From JAICJR01 sp963848495 (lineage in GTDB: Bacteria; Actinomycetota; Thermoleophilia; Solirubrobacterales; Thermoleophilaceae): a DNA stretch of 64,000 nucleotides. The notes under the pieces were generated by a model. That model was not told where the DNA came from. It saw nothing but the letters and a program-made list of their open reading frames with translations, and did not search any database. A program made the translations under genes and the position numbers. Below, piece after piece: positions 7,980 to 15,269 of this stretch (positions are counted from its first letter, which is position 1; the number at the start of each line of letters is the position of its first letter). The stretch is taken from NCBI GenBank assembly GCA_963848495.1, contig CAWKDV010000004.1, forward strand, positions 1,860,001-1,924,000, in the 5' to 3' direction.

Positions 7980-8534
7980 TTACGAGACCGCGACCGCGCC
8001 GACGAGGATGCTGACGACGGGGGCGATCAGGGTGGCGAGGGCAATGACCCCCATGCACACCCAGCCGAGAGCAGTTGACAGGGTGGTCTGGGGCTTCCAC
8101 GTGGCGTTCCGGGCTCGACGGAGGCGGCTCTGCGAGTCGATGATCGGGACCACCAGCATCGTCACTACCGTTGAGGCGAACGCGAACGCGATCAGGAAGT
8201 CCGCCGTGGAGGTCGGGTGTTTATCGGCAAGCGTGCGGAGTGCCGCGGCCTCCCCAATCCCTGCCGTGACGATCACTCCGAGGACCGCTCCGGTGGCCGC
8301 AACGAGGAACCACACCGGATCTACCGGCGTCCACTCCGTGAAGTCCACGAACCGAAACTCGACCAGCGCCACGATCAAGATCACCGGGAGCACCTGGGCT
8401 GCTGTGGAGTAGTAGTCCGACTGCGCGAACTCCATTGAGCGGATGATTCGCTCGGCCCGGTCGGCATTCCCGCGCGGGTGGCCCGATGTTCGAGCGCGAG
8501 CTACCCGGGCTCGTCGTACGCTGGAACTACACAT
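7980..8534 (-). CDS. hypothetical multi-pass membrane protein
   Basis: Up to 184 residues with four hydrophobic segments: AAQVLPVILIVALVEF, VWFLVAATGAVLGVIVTAG, FLIAFAFASTVVTMLVVPII and GVIALATLIAPVVSILVGAV. The most likely start is the internal ATG at 8435 (MEFAQSDYYSTAAQ), because the preceding 33 residues are basic and low-complexity; the upstream in-frame start is at 8534. Followed after 5 bases by the anchored protein at 7974, so the two are probably a membrane pair. Function unknown. Confidence 0.6.
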   Translation of the reverse strand: MCSSSVRRARVARARTSGHPRGNADRAERIIRSMEFAQSDYYSTAAQVLPVILIVALVEFRFVDFTEWTPVDPVWFLVAATGAVLGVIVTAGIGEAAALRTLADKHPTSTADFLIAFAFASTVVTMLVVPIIDSQSRLRRARNATWKPQTTLSTALGWVCMGVIALATLIAPVVSILVGAVAVS

Positions 8535-8548
8535 AGACGGTGTGTCGT

Positions 8549-8583
8549 AAGAGCCGCCGCGAGGGTCCTTCCCGGCGGCTCTT
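8549..8583 (+). terminator. strong GC hairpin with U-rich tail on the plus strand
   Basis: AAGAGCCGCCG at 8549-8559 pairs with CGGCGGCTCTT at 8573-8583 (11 bp), followed on the plus strand by TCGCTTT. It lies between the start of a minus-strand membrane gene (8534) and the end of the minus-strand gene at 8589. The U-rich side points to plus-strand transcription, for which no gene is visible immediately upstream; it may work in both directions. Confidence 0.65.
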
Positions 8584-8588
8584 TCGCT

Positions 8589-9188
8589 TTAAGCCCGAGC
8601 GGGCAGAGCTAGCCCGCCATCCTTACCGGAACGCTCGACTCGGGCAGCAGCGTCGGCTCGCCTCGAGCGCGCCACCGGGATGATCGTCTCCTCGGCGTTA
8701 ATCCGGAAGCCGGCTTCCACCAGATCAGGGTCCACGTCCATCGCGAAGCAGGCGAACTTGAAGGCGATGTGTTCCGCGATGTCGACGTGATGCCACCAGG
8801 CCGTGGACGAGTCCGCTTCGGGAGCGCTGTAGGTCAGATGCGCGATGGTCTTTCCGGTGCGACGGCCAAGATCGCGCAGCTCAGGTGGAAGGTCCCGGTA
8901 GCGGCGTAACTCCGCCCAATCGCCAGATGGGAACCAGTCGGCTGCGACCACGTCATCGCGTCGTGGCGTCCGGCCTTCGCCGGTCCGATCGCTCCACAGG
9001 AACTCCTTCAGCATGCGGGCGCAGACGCAGAACGCCCTGAGCACGGCCCGGTCCATCGGGACAGTGAGGACCCTCCGCCCGTCGGCGGCGGCGTCTTCAA
9101 GGTAGATGGACGCGCCGAGGAGATCGCTCAACGTGTCGAGCGCGTGCTTCGACGCGGGACGAAGAACCTCAGGCCTGCGCATAACCAT
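8589..9188 (-). CDS. hypothetical protein
   Basis: A 199-residue soluble protein starting MVMRRPEVLRPASKHALDTL. No recognised domain. Visible features are a mixed alpha/beta composition, a histidine-aspartate segment (WWHHVDIAEHIAFKFACFAMDVD) in the second half, and GFRINAEETIIPV near the C-terminus. The HHVD/EH cluster might bind a metal but does not match a catalytic signature I know. It ends just before the strong hairpin at 8549-8583 and is divergent from the capsid gene, so it marks the left side of the prophage-like block. It could be a host-like cargo gene. Confidence 0.6.
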   Translation of the reverse strand: MVMRRPEVLRPASKHALDTLSDLLGASIYLEDAAADGRRVLTVPMDRAVLRAFCVCARMLKEFLWSDRTGEGRTPRRDDVVAADWFPSGDWAELRRYRDLPPELRDLGRRTGKTIAHLTYSAPEADSSTAWWHHVDIAEHIAFKFACFAMDVDPDLVEAGFRINAEETIIPVARSRRADAAARVERSGKDGGLALPARA

Positions 9189-9226
9189 GAATCCGAAAGT
9201 GTGCCCGGCCGCTCGGTCGACATAGA

Positions 9227-9239
9227 CGAGCTACGCTTG
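9227..9239 (+). promoter_or_regulatory. 13-bp motif shared with 13583-13595
   Basis: CGAGCTACGCTTG occurs here, 118 bases before the capsid gene, and again at 13583-13595 in front of the small gene at 13628. It contains TACGCT, a possible -10 hexamer. Probably a shared promoter or operator of the phage-like block. Confidence 0.4.
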
Positions 9240-9356
9240 AAACCGAGGCCACCCGCGCCACGCCGGTACGCCACCTGGCCGGGCCCCTCACCGCCGACGC
9301 CGGGCACCGCCCACCTCGCGGAGACAACTGAAAGCGAGGCCGTGACTGGAGGCGCG

Positions 9357-10718
9357 ATGAAGCGCAAGGTGGTAGTCGACGGGCGGACGTTCACGAGTCT
9401 GCGGGCGCTCGAAGAGGCGTGCTACGCGGCCGCCGAGCAGGGCGACCAGCGGACCTGGGAACGGCTGTACGCGGAGGCGATTGACTGGAAGCGGGCGGAG
9501 CGCGCGGGGCACGCCCAGCCGGGCGCCAGGAACACCGAGGCGGGAGCGTCGTTCGGCAGCGCCCGCGAGACGCCGGACGAGAGCGTCCACCCCCAGCTCC
9601 GCGCACTCCGCGCCGAGGGGGAGCAGGCGATCAGCCGGATGCGCTCCGAGTTCCTGACGGACGCCGCGGCCGAGCGTCTGGGCGAGCTGATCGAGCAGGA
9701 CCGCAGCGGCTTGGATAGCCGCTACCTCGCGGCCGTGAGCAGCGCGGCGTTCGAGCGCGCGTTCTGGAAGCGGACGCTCCGGCCGGACAGCGCCCAGTTC
9801 GAGATGACCGCCGACGAGGCGGAGGCGATGCGCCGGGCCGTCCAGGTCGAGCAGGAACGCGCCCTGGGGCTCGGCTCCAGCGGCGGCGGCTACCCGGTCC
9901 CGGCAGCGCTCGATCCGAGCATCATCTTGACGAGTGACGGGCGGATCAACCCGTTGCGCCAGTTGGCGACGGTCAGCGAGGTGGCCACGGCCCCCTGGCG
10001 CGGCGTCGCGTCCGAGGGGATCGTCGCCAGCTTCGACCAGGAGGGCGCCGAGGTGTCGGACGACACGCCGACGCTGACACAGCCGGAGATCGTGCAGGAG
10101 ATGGACCGCGCGTTCGTGCCGTCTCGATCGAGGTCGGGATGGACTGGGCTGGCATCCAGGCCGAACTCGGCCGCCTGATCCAGGACGCCAAGGACGACCT
10201 CGAGGCGACCAAGTTCACAAGCGGCGCGGGCCACGGCAGCACGGAACCGACCGGCCTGATCACCAGCGCGACCGGGCTCGTCACGTCGGCGGGCACGGCC
10301 GCGTTGCCATCGCCGACGTGTACTCGCTGAAGGAGGCGCTGCCGCGCGCTACCAGCCGCGCGCCTCATGGCTCGCGTCCGGCACGTACGGCGACAAGACG
10401 TTGAGGCTCACCCCGGCCGGGAGCACGACGGAGCCGCAGGCCCAGCCCGTCGCGGGCGGCCCGATCCTCGGCAAGCCGTACGCCGAGCTGTCGGCCATGT
10501 CGGCCGCCACGTCGAGTTCGTCCCGCGTGTTGGCGTTCGGGGACTTCGCGTCCGGCTACCGAATCACGGATCGGCTCGGCTTGACGGTTGAGCTCATCGC
10601 GCACTTGTTCGGCGCGACGAACCAGAGGCCGACCGGCCAGCGCGGCTTGTTCGCCTACTGGCGCGTCGGGGGCGGCATCGTGAACCAGAACGCGGTCAGG
10701 GTGTTGATCCTGAAGTGA
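9357..10718 (+). pseudogene. HK97-type phage major capsid protein, frameshifted
   Basis: Structural protein of a tailed-phage head. Start ATG at 9357 (MKRKVVVDGRTFTSLRALEE) has GGAGG 4 bases upstream. The N-terminal 150 residues are a helical scaffold-like domain; the capsid fold starts near SSGGGYPVPAALDP. Three single-base losses break the frame, near 10126, 10307 and 10344; adding one G or C at each restores VGMDWAGIQAELGRLIQDAK, EALP..RYQPRASWLASGTY and the C-terminal GFG-like block LAFGDFASGYRITDRLGLTV ending AVRVLILK. The restored protein is about 450 residues, and no amino-acid decay is evident, so the gene may be intact in the real genome. No portal, terminase large subunit or tail genes are adjacent, so this is a prophage remnant or a capsid-carrying satellite. 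Confidence 0.85.
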
Positions 10719-10879
10719 AGGCTTGCGGGGCAACCCGCAGGAACGGAGCGAGCGCCGGGACGCCTTCCGCGGCGTCTCGCTCCAACCGGCCACCTCCTCG
10801 GCCGGGCGTTACGCGGGCGGGCGGCGCGCCCCACGCTCAGCGCGCCGCCCACCCAACCCCGACACCTAGGTAGGTCACG

Positions 10880-11060
10880 ATGATCGACAAGACCCGCGTG
10901 ATCGAGAGCGTCGAGCGCGAGACGGACGCGCACGTCACCAGCGCCGAAACCGCTCGACTGCGCGCTGAGGGAGATGCAGGTAGCTCAGACCGCGGCGCCG
11001 CCAGTCCAACCGGACCGCGTGTGCGTCACGCCCAGACCGACCGTGCCGCCGGAGGCGTAG
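10880..11060 (+). CDS. possible small phage-block protein, frameshifted
   Basis: Starts MIDKTRVIESVERETDAHVT at ATG 10880 after AGGTAGG, 160 bases past the capsid. A helical, charged N-terminus of about 30 residues is convincing; then a frame change near 10965 would continue as MQVAQTAAPPVQPDRV and stop at 11060. Its 3' part overlaps the minus-strand gene at 10985. No family recognised, low confidence. Confidence 0.35.
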
Positions 11061-11200
11061 GCGTCGGCGGTGGTGACCACCGGAATGGTGGACCCGGGCT
11101 CCGAGTGGATGTGCGGGTGGCGCTCAGCGAACACGCCAGCGAACGCGAGGACCACGCCGCCGGTCGCAAACGGCTTCCACGGATGCATATCGAGTCGCAT
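10985..11200 (-). CDS. hypothetical 71-residue protein with hydrophobic N-terminus
   Basis: Starts MRLDMHPWKPFATGGVVLAF. Residues 10-22 form a short hydrophobic stretch, either a signal sequence or a weak anchor, followed by a Gly/Thr/Val-rich, beta-like tail. Uninterrupted frame in a block where most frames are broken. It overlaps the putative gene at 10880 on the other strand; at most one of the two is likely real over the shared part. Function unknown. Confidence 0.4.
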   Translation of the reverse strand: MRLDMHPWKPFATGGVVLAFAGVFAERHPHIHSEPGSTIPVVTTADAYASGGTVGLGVTHTRSGWTGGAAV

Positions 11201-11286
11201 TGTACGTGGCCGCCGATGGTGCCCCAGGGGTGGTGCCTGCATCGTCGGCGACCCCGCTCAGCGAGTACCCAAGAACCGCTCTGCGC

Positions 11287-11324
11287 GAGGAAAATTCCTC
11301 CGGGGGCGAAGGGGAAAATTCCTC
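11287..11324 (+). promoter_or_regulatory. paired GAGGAA-AA-TTCCTC operator-like repeats
   Basis: A perfect inverted repeat GAGGAA-AA-TTCCTC at 11287-11300 is followed 24 bases later by a near-identical copy with one changed base at 11311-11324. They sit 14-50 bases before the start of the small gene at 11338 and form an A/T-rich patch in GC-rich DNA. The spacing, near two helical turns, suits side-by-side binding of a dimeric repressor. The downstream copy also supplies GAGGGGAAG as ribosome site. Confidence 0.5.
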
Positions 11325-11337
11325 GAGGGGAAGAGCC

Positions 11338-11547
11338 GTGGTGGATCGCTCTGAGTTGAAGCGCCAGTTGGAGGCGGTCGTGTACGCGGACGGTGTGTCG
11401 GCGTCGGCGAAGCTGCGGGCGCTTGAGGTTCTGACGCGGCTGGAGATGGAGGAGCAGCCGCCGGTGGAAACGGCCGATGGGCCTGCCGATCCGATGCTCG
11501 ACTTGGATGAGCTCACCGTTCTCCGGCGGTGGCGGGCGTCCCGATGA
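11338..11547 (+). CDS. small helical phage-block protein
   Basis: A 69-residue protein read from GTG 11338 (or GTG 11341), with GAGGGGAAG just upstream. It is mostly helix with alternating charge (VDRSELKRQLEAVVYADGVS, ASAKLRALEVLTRLEMEE), ending in an acidic stretch and RRWRASR. Size and character resemble small proteins encoded next to terminase or head genes in actinophages, but I cannot assign a family. It is preceded by the paired palindromes at 11287-11324, suggesting regulated expression. Confidence 0.5.
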   Translation: MVDRSELKRQLEAVVYADGVSASAKLRALEVLTRLEMEEQPPVETADGPADPMLDLDELTVLRRWRASR

Positions 11548-11830
11548 TCTTCTTGAGTCTCCACCAGCCCGTCTCGGCGGGCTCGCCGGAGAGGGCTGCG
11601 ACCCGTACGTTTCCTTGTTCCGGGTTTGGGGCCGCTCGTACTGCCGCGCTCTCTTTTTCTCGATCGTGGGCGCGGCACGAAAGGCGGCCCCGGCGGCTCC
11701 TGCCGTCCTGCCGTAGAAGCCTGGGTGCCGGTCCCAGGTACTCGGCCGCGGTCCGGCACCGCAGTCGCGCACACAGCCGGAGGAGCAGCCAAACGGCGGA
11801 TTCGCCGCCGCCGGAGATACGGTTGGGCGC

Positions 11831-12156
11831 GTGCCGATCGTGCCGAGCCTGCCGGAGCAGCTATCGGACGCAGCGTTGGCCGAGGCGGCCGCGCTCGCCG
11901 GGACGCTGTCGAGGGACTACGCGAGCGGCGGCAGGGAGAGCGTGAGCCGATCTTGCTCGATCTGCCCGCCGGACGCCTGGCCGCCGTCGCGTTGATCCTG
12001 GTCGCGGCTCGCGCGGCCGATCGTGGGTTGCGGCAGCCACCGGCCGAGCCGGAACCCGGAGCAGAAGCCGGCGACCGCAGCGGCCTAGCCCGCGAACTTG
12101 CGGAGGCGCTCCACGATCCCCAAGGCGCGCTCGCGCTGGTCGGCCGTGAGGGTTAG
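11831..12156 (+). pseudogene. small hypothetical protein of the phage block, frameshifted
   Basis: Starts at GTG 11831 (VPIVPSLPEQLSDAALAEAA) and runs as a helical protein to about 11935, where the frame changes; in the next frame it goes on as EPILLDLPAGRLAAVALILV and AARAADRGLRQ to a stop at 12156. One inserted or two lost bases would join the parts to about 108 residues. The last 70 bases overlap the convergent gene ending at 12085. Family unknown. Confidence 0.4.
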
Positions 12157-12837
12157 CCCCGCGCCTACCTGGCTCTCGATCCGCCCGACGTCACGTCGAG
12201 CGCCGAGCGCGACGGTGATGGTAGTGGGGCTGATCGCGTCGAGCACGACCAGCTTGTTCGGCCAGTAGTAGCCGCGGGCCGCGCCTCGAACGTCACGATC
12301 ACGACTTGCGCGCGCGGACGGGCGCTCCTGTCCGTTCAGACAGTCGCCGTAATGGACGCGAACGCTGCTGACCGTGCGGCTGCCGATCACGTCCCGGCTT
12401 GATGTTCTTCGCTCGCGCGCCATCGCTGACCGCTGGCCTCGACCGGCGGCTCCGCAACGCGCGCTTGCCTGGACGACCTCGCGCACCTGCGCCGCGTCGG
12501 CGCGGGCCGGACCTCCACACCGCCTCGGCCACGCGTCGCGCACCGACTCGGCCTCGCAGCAGCAGCGTCAGCTCGCGCGCGACCGACTCAGTGACCAATT
12601 GGTCACCGGGCCAAGGCGTCACGACCTCGCCGCCTGCACGAAGCGGTAGGCCGCTCGCGGGTGCATCTCGAACTCCGTCTCGCAGTAGACGCCCAGGACG
12701 CGTAGCTGAGCGCTGTGTGCGCTCCCCTCGTACAACGTCAACAGCTTCACCAGAGCGCGATCACGTCCGCTTGACCTCGTCGGTCAGCGCACGCGCCTGC
12801 TCGCGCGAGAGCGGCCGCTCGGCCGTTCCATCGCCAT
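12085..12837 (-). pseudogene. ParB/plasmid-phage type DNA-binding protein, multiply frameshifted
   Basis: Reading leftwards and changing frame, a recognisable protein appears: PLSREQARALTDEVKR, then IALW and KLLTLYEGSAHSA, SYASW, VYCETEFEM and AAYRFVQAAR, then GDQLVTESVARELTLLLRG, then DAAQVREVVQASA, and finally YYWPNKLVVLDAISPTTITV and LTADQRERALGIVERLRKFA. This order (helical head, CEAEF..RAYQLLDAAR-like segment, SEAVARELVPLLR, PTAAQVREVV) is typical of ParB-like or replication-associated proteins of actinobacterial mobile elements. At least five single-base changes are needed; several are repaired by one extra G (for example CGGACG to CGGGACG near 12770). It is the most damaged gene in the window. 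Confidence 0.6.
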
Positions 12838-13280
12838 GCTGGCGTCTCCTACATATAGGCGCGGGTTGCCCCGGCGGGCCGCCACCAGGTGTCAGGTGGA
12901 ACAGCGGAAGGAGGTGCGCTCGCTCACGCGAGGCGAAGTATGGCAGCGGCCGAACGTCCGGCGAGGGGTCTACGCTCCCCGAAGTTGGCTTGCTGAACAT
13001 CTGGAACGGCCGCCCTCGGCGGGCCGTTTCGGTTCTATCCGGACCCAACCTAAATTCCGCGCATGTTCGGCACGTCGATCTCCGGGCCTACGGTGGCCGG
13101 CGCGCGGTCTAGCCGGGCCCAAGAGCAGGCACTACGACAGGCCGACCACCCGCCCCTAACACCGCCGCGCTAGCCGGACACCGGCGCTGTCCGCTCGTCC
13201 GCTGCGACGGCTGGATCGCCGCCGCTGCGCACGCCGATCTGCCCGGCCGCGGATCGTGGCGCTCGAGGGGAGCGGTCCGG
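12838..13280. other. 440-bp stretch without a convincing gene
   Basis: Likely promoter region of the minus-strand ParB-like gene on the left (CATATAGG near 12852) and leader of the excisionase-like gene on the right. It holds the terminator at 13005-13028. A fragment VRSLTRGEVWQRPNVRRGVY near 12915-12975 recalls the N-terminus of a PemK/MazF toxin, but nothing of the rest of that fold follows in any frame. Confidence 0.45.
13005..13028 (+). terminator. Rho-independent terminator-like hairpin
   Basis: AACGGCC at 13005-13011 pairs with GGCCGTT at 13022-13028, with a loop of 10 bases, followed by TCGGTTCT. It is oriented for plus-strand transcription from the unassigned stretch to its left. Confidence 0.55.
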
Positions 13281-13577
13281 ATGAGCGTCGACGCGAGCTG
13301 GCGAGCTACGCGCGAGCTGGCGAGTTGCGCGCCTGCTCGACGCCGAGCGCCGCTCGTCTACACGTGCGCGACCTCGCCGCCGAACTCGACATCAGCCGCG
13401 CGCGGTCAGGGCCGCGATCGAGCGCGGCGACCTCGAGGCCGTCCTCTCGGGACGCGGCTACGTGATCTCGCGTGAGGCCGTGACGAGCTGGGCGACGCCG
13501 CGGCGACGCGGCCGAGACGGGAGCGGCGGCGGGGTGGTTGCCGGACGATGCGGGACGCGATGGAGAACCTCCAGTGA
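13281..13577 (+). pseudogene. excisionase-like helix-turn-helix protein, frameshifted
   Basis: From ATG 13281 the first part is basic; then LHVRDLAAELDISRA is the first half of a MerR/excisionase-type helix-turn-helix. Near 13408 the frame changes and the rest of the domain follows: VRAAIERGDLEAVLSGRGYV, ISREAVTSWATP, then an Arg/Gly tail ending at TGA 13575. In these small factors the RGYVISREAVTSW wing contacts DNA next to an integrase. It lies directly upstream of the tyrosine recombinase pair, in keeping with a role as directionality factor. About 95 residues when repaired. Confidence 0.65.
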
Positions 13578-13582
13578 CGTTT

Positions 13583-13615
13583 CGAGCTACGCTTGTAGCG
13601 ACACGTCCAGCTACA
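13583..13615 (+). promoter_or_regulatory. 13-bp motif plus TGTAGC/GCTACA operator
   Basis: CGAGCTACGCTTG at 13583-13595 repeats the motif at 9227. Overlapping it, TGTAGC (13594-13599) is inverted as GCTACA (13610-13615) with a 10-base spacer. It lies between the excisionase-like gene and the gene at 13628, followed by AGGAGGG. The likely role is control of the small-gene/integrase operon. Confidence 0.5.
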
Positions 13616-13627
13616 TCAGGAGGGCAG

Positions 13628-13827
13628 ATGGACACCGCACGAAAACCCGCGAGACCCGCTCCGACGCGCCGCAAGCGGCAGGGGTTCGAGCTGCACAAGT
13701 CCCCCGGCGCCGCGACCCGCGCGCCACCGACTACGGCAACTACTGGCTCACCGCCGGAGACGACCTGGTTGCTAAGTCGCTCGGCGACCTCGATCACGTC
13801 GAGCGTTACCTGAACGGCTACCGATGA
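13628..13827 (+). pseudogene. small hypothetical protein coupled to integrase, frameshifted
   Basis: ATG 13628 has AGGAGGG 5 bases upstream, one of the best ribosome sites in the block. The protein opens MDTARKPARPAPTRRKRQGF and ELHKSP; near 13712 the frame shifts, then DPRATDYGNYWLTAGDDLVA and KSLGDLDHVERYLNGYR end at TGA 13825. The repaired length is about 66 residues: a basic N-terminus plus an acidic helical C-terminus. The stop overlaps the integrase ATG by 4 bases, so they are translationally coupled. No family known to me. Confidence 0.55.
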
Positions 13828-14883
13828 GCCTCCACAAGACAGCCACCGGCTACATCGTCCGCTGGCGCGAGGGGTCACGCCAACGCGCGCGCCGCTTCGA
13901 CAAGCGCGCCGACGCGCTCCTCTGGGACGGCGAGGTCCGCCGCCGCCGCCAGCTCGGGACGCTCGGCGCGCTCACCGCCGCCACACGACGCTGAGCGAGT
14001 ACGTGGCCGACACGTGGGTGCAGACGTACGCGCCCCTGCTCGCCCCAGGTACCCGTGAGGACTACGCCGGGGCGTTCGATCGTCACGTCGCGCCGCGGCT
14101 CGGGCACCTGGCGCTCCACGCGCTGACGCCGCCCGTGATCGCGCGCTGGCAGAACGCCGAGCTACCGCCGGGCACGCCGCGCTGGCGAAGTCGAGGACCG
14201 TGCTCTCCGCGGTCCTCCAGACGGCCGTGGAGAACGGCCTGATCGCCGCCAACCCCGTCCGCTCGTGCGCGCCCTCCGGGCGCCGATGAGAGACGAGGTG
14301 CGGCCGCTCGCTCCCGAAGCGGTCGAGGCGCTCCGGGCCGAACTCGGCCAGCGGGACGCCGTGCTCGTCTCCCTGATCGCCTACGCGGGCCTCCGCCCCG
14401 GCGAGGCGCGCGAGCTGCGCTGGGGCCACGTCGCCGAGCGGACGCTGACGATCAACGCGAACAAGACGCGCCGCCGCCGCTCCGTCCGGCTGCTCGACCC
14501 GCTCGCACACGACCTGAAGGAGTGGCGCCTAGCGAGCGGCCGTCCGGCCGACGACCAGCCGGTGATCCCGAACGCTCGCGGCGACGCGCTCTCCGACCGC
14601 TCGTTCAACGAGTGGCGCGGCGAGACGTTCGGGCCCGCGCTCGAGGCGCGCCGGTCTCGACCACGCCCGCCCATACGACCTGCGGCACTCGTTCGCCTCC
14701 CTGCTGCTCCACGAGGGTCGCTCCGTGATCTACGTCGCGCGCCAGCTCGGGTCCGGCGCGAACCTGATCCTCAGCACCTACGGCCACGTCGTCGAGGAGC
14801 TCGACGGGGCGCCGCAGGTATCCGCCGAGACCGCTATCCGCGCCGCCCGCGAGCGAGATGTTCTCAGAGCGTTCTCAAGCTAG
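13824..14883 (+). pseudogene. tyrosine recombinase / phage integrase, frameshifted
   Basis: Site-specific recombinase that integrates and excises the element. Start ATG 13824. In order: SAM-like arm domain (MSLHKTATGYIVRWREGSRQ, then TLSEYVADTWVQTYAPLLAP), core-binding helices (VLSAVLQTAVENGLIAANPV), catalytic domain with the first Arg in YAGLRPGEARELRW, the second box in RPYDLRHSFASLLLHEGRSV, and a C-terminal ILSTYGHVVEEL region carrying the Tyr. Frame changes near 13990, 14185, 14255 and 14655 split it into several pieces; stop TAG at 14881. Restored length is about 350 residues. All catalytic positions survive, so the breaks may be technical. It closes the element on its right side; no tRNA is adjacent here. 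Confidence 0.8.
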
Positions 14884-14905
14884 CCCGCCCCGCGCCCCGG
14901 AACCC

Positions 14906-14958
14906 CCTGGTTACCAGGGATTCTCCGGTCCCCTACGGCACTCCCAGTATAGGAGTGC
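14906..14958. repeat. two palindromes after the integrase
   Basis: CCTGG-TTA-CCAGG at 14906-14918 and GCACTCC (14938-14944) / GGAGTGC (14952-14958). Candidate attachment-site or terminator region just past the integrase stop; no second copy was found in the window. Confidence 0.35.
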
Positions 14959-14989
14959 TGACCACCGCCGAAAGCCGCTCTGCGACGGC

Positions 14990-15136
14990 TCAGGCGGCCC
15001 TGCGCGCATGGGCCGCGCCGGGGGGGTGTGGCGCCTCGAGGTCCTCCAGGAGGGAGATCCTCATCGAGTGCCAGACGAGCCAGGCGGCGAGGTGCCCGGT
15101 GGCCCGAAGCGGAGCACGCAGCGCAACGGTGACCAT
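14990..15136 (-). CDS. possible 48-residue protein
   Basis: Short frame from ATG 15136, MVTVALRAPLRATGHLAAWL then VWHSMRISLLEDLEAPHPPG, ending RRAA and TGA at 14990. The first 25 residues are moderately hydrophobic and amphipathic, the end is Pro/Gly/Ala. Upstream on its strand is GGGTAGGGTGA. It lies in the gap between the integrase and glyS, divergent from glyS. Protein-like composition is the only support. Confidence 0.35.
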   Translation of the reverse strand: MVTVALRAPLRATGHLAAWLVWHSMRISLLEDLEAPHPPGAAHARRAA

Positions 15137-15269
15137 GGCGTCACCCTACCCCAGGGTCCCGCCGAAATAACAGGTTCTTCACTACCGCCGCTGCGGTGTC
15201 TCCTGCAAATACGGCGCAAAAGTGGTCATTTCCTCGCCCAGACCGGGAAGGCCGCTAGGGTTTCGAAGA

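Noticed and set aside
12915..12975. PemK/MazF toxin start (LTRGEVWQRPNV)
   Set aside because: Only about 20 residues match in style; no following strand or catalytic region appears in any frame and no antitoxin lies nearby.
15137..15269. T-box riboswitch before glyS
   Set aside because: The gap is only about 130 bases and lacks the T-box AGGGTGGNACCGCG element.
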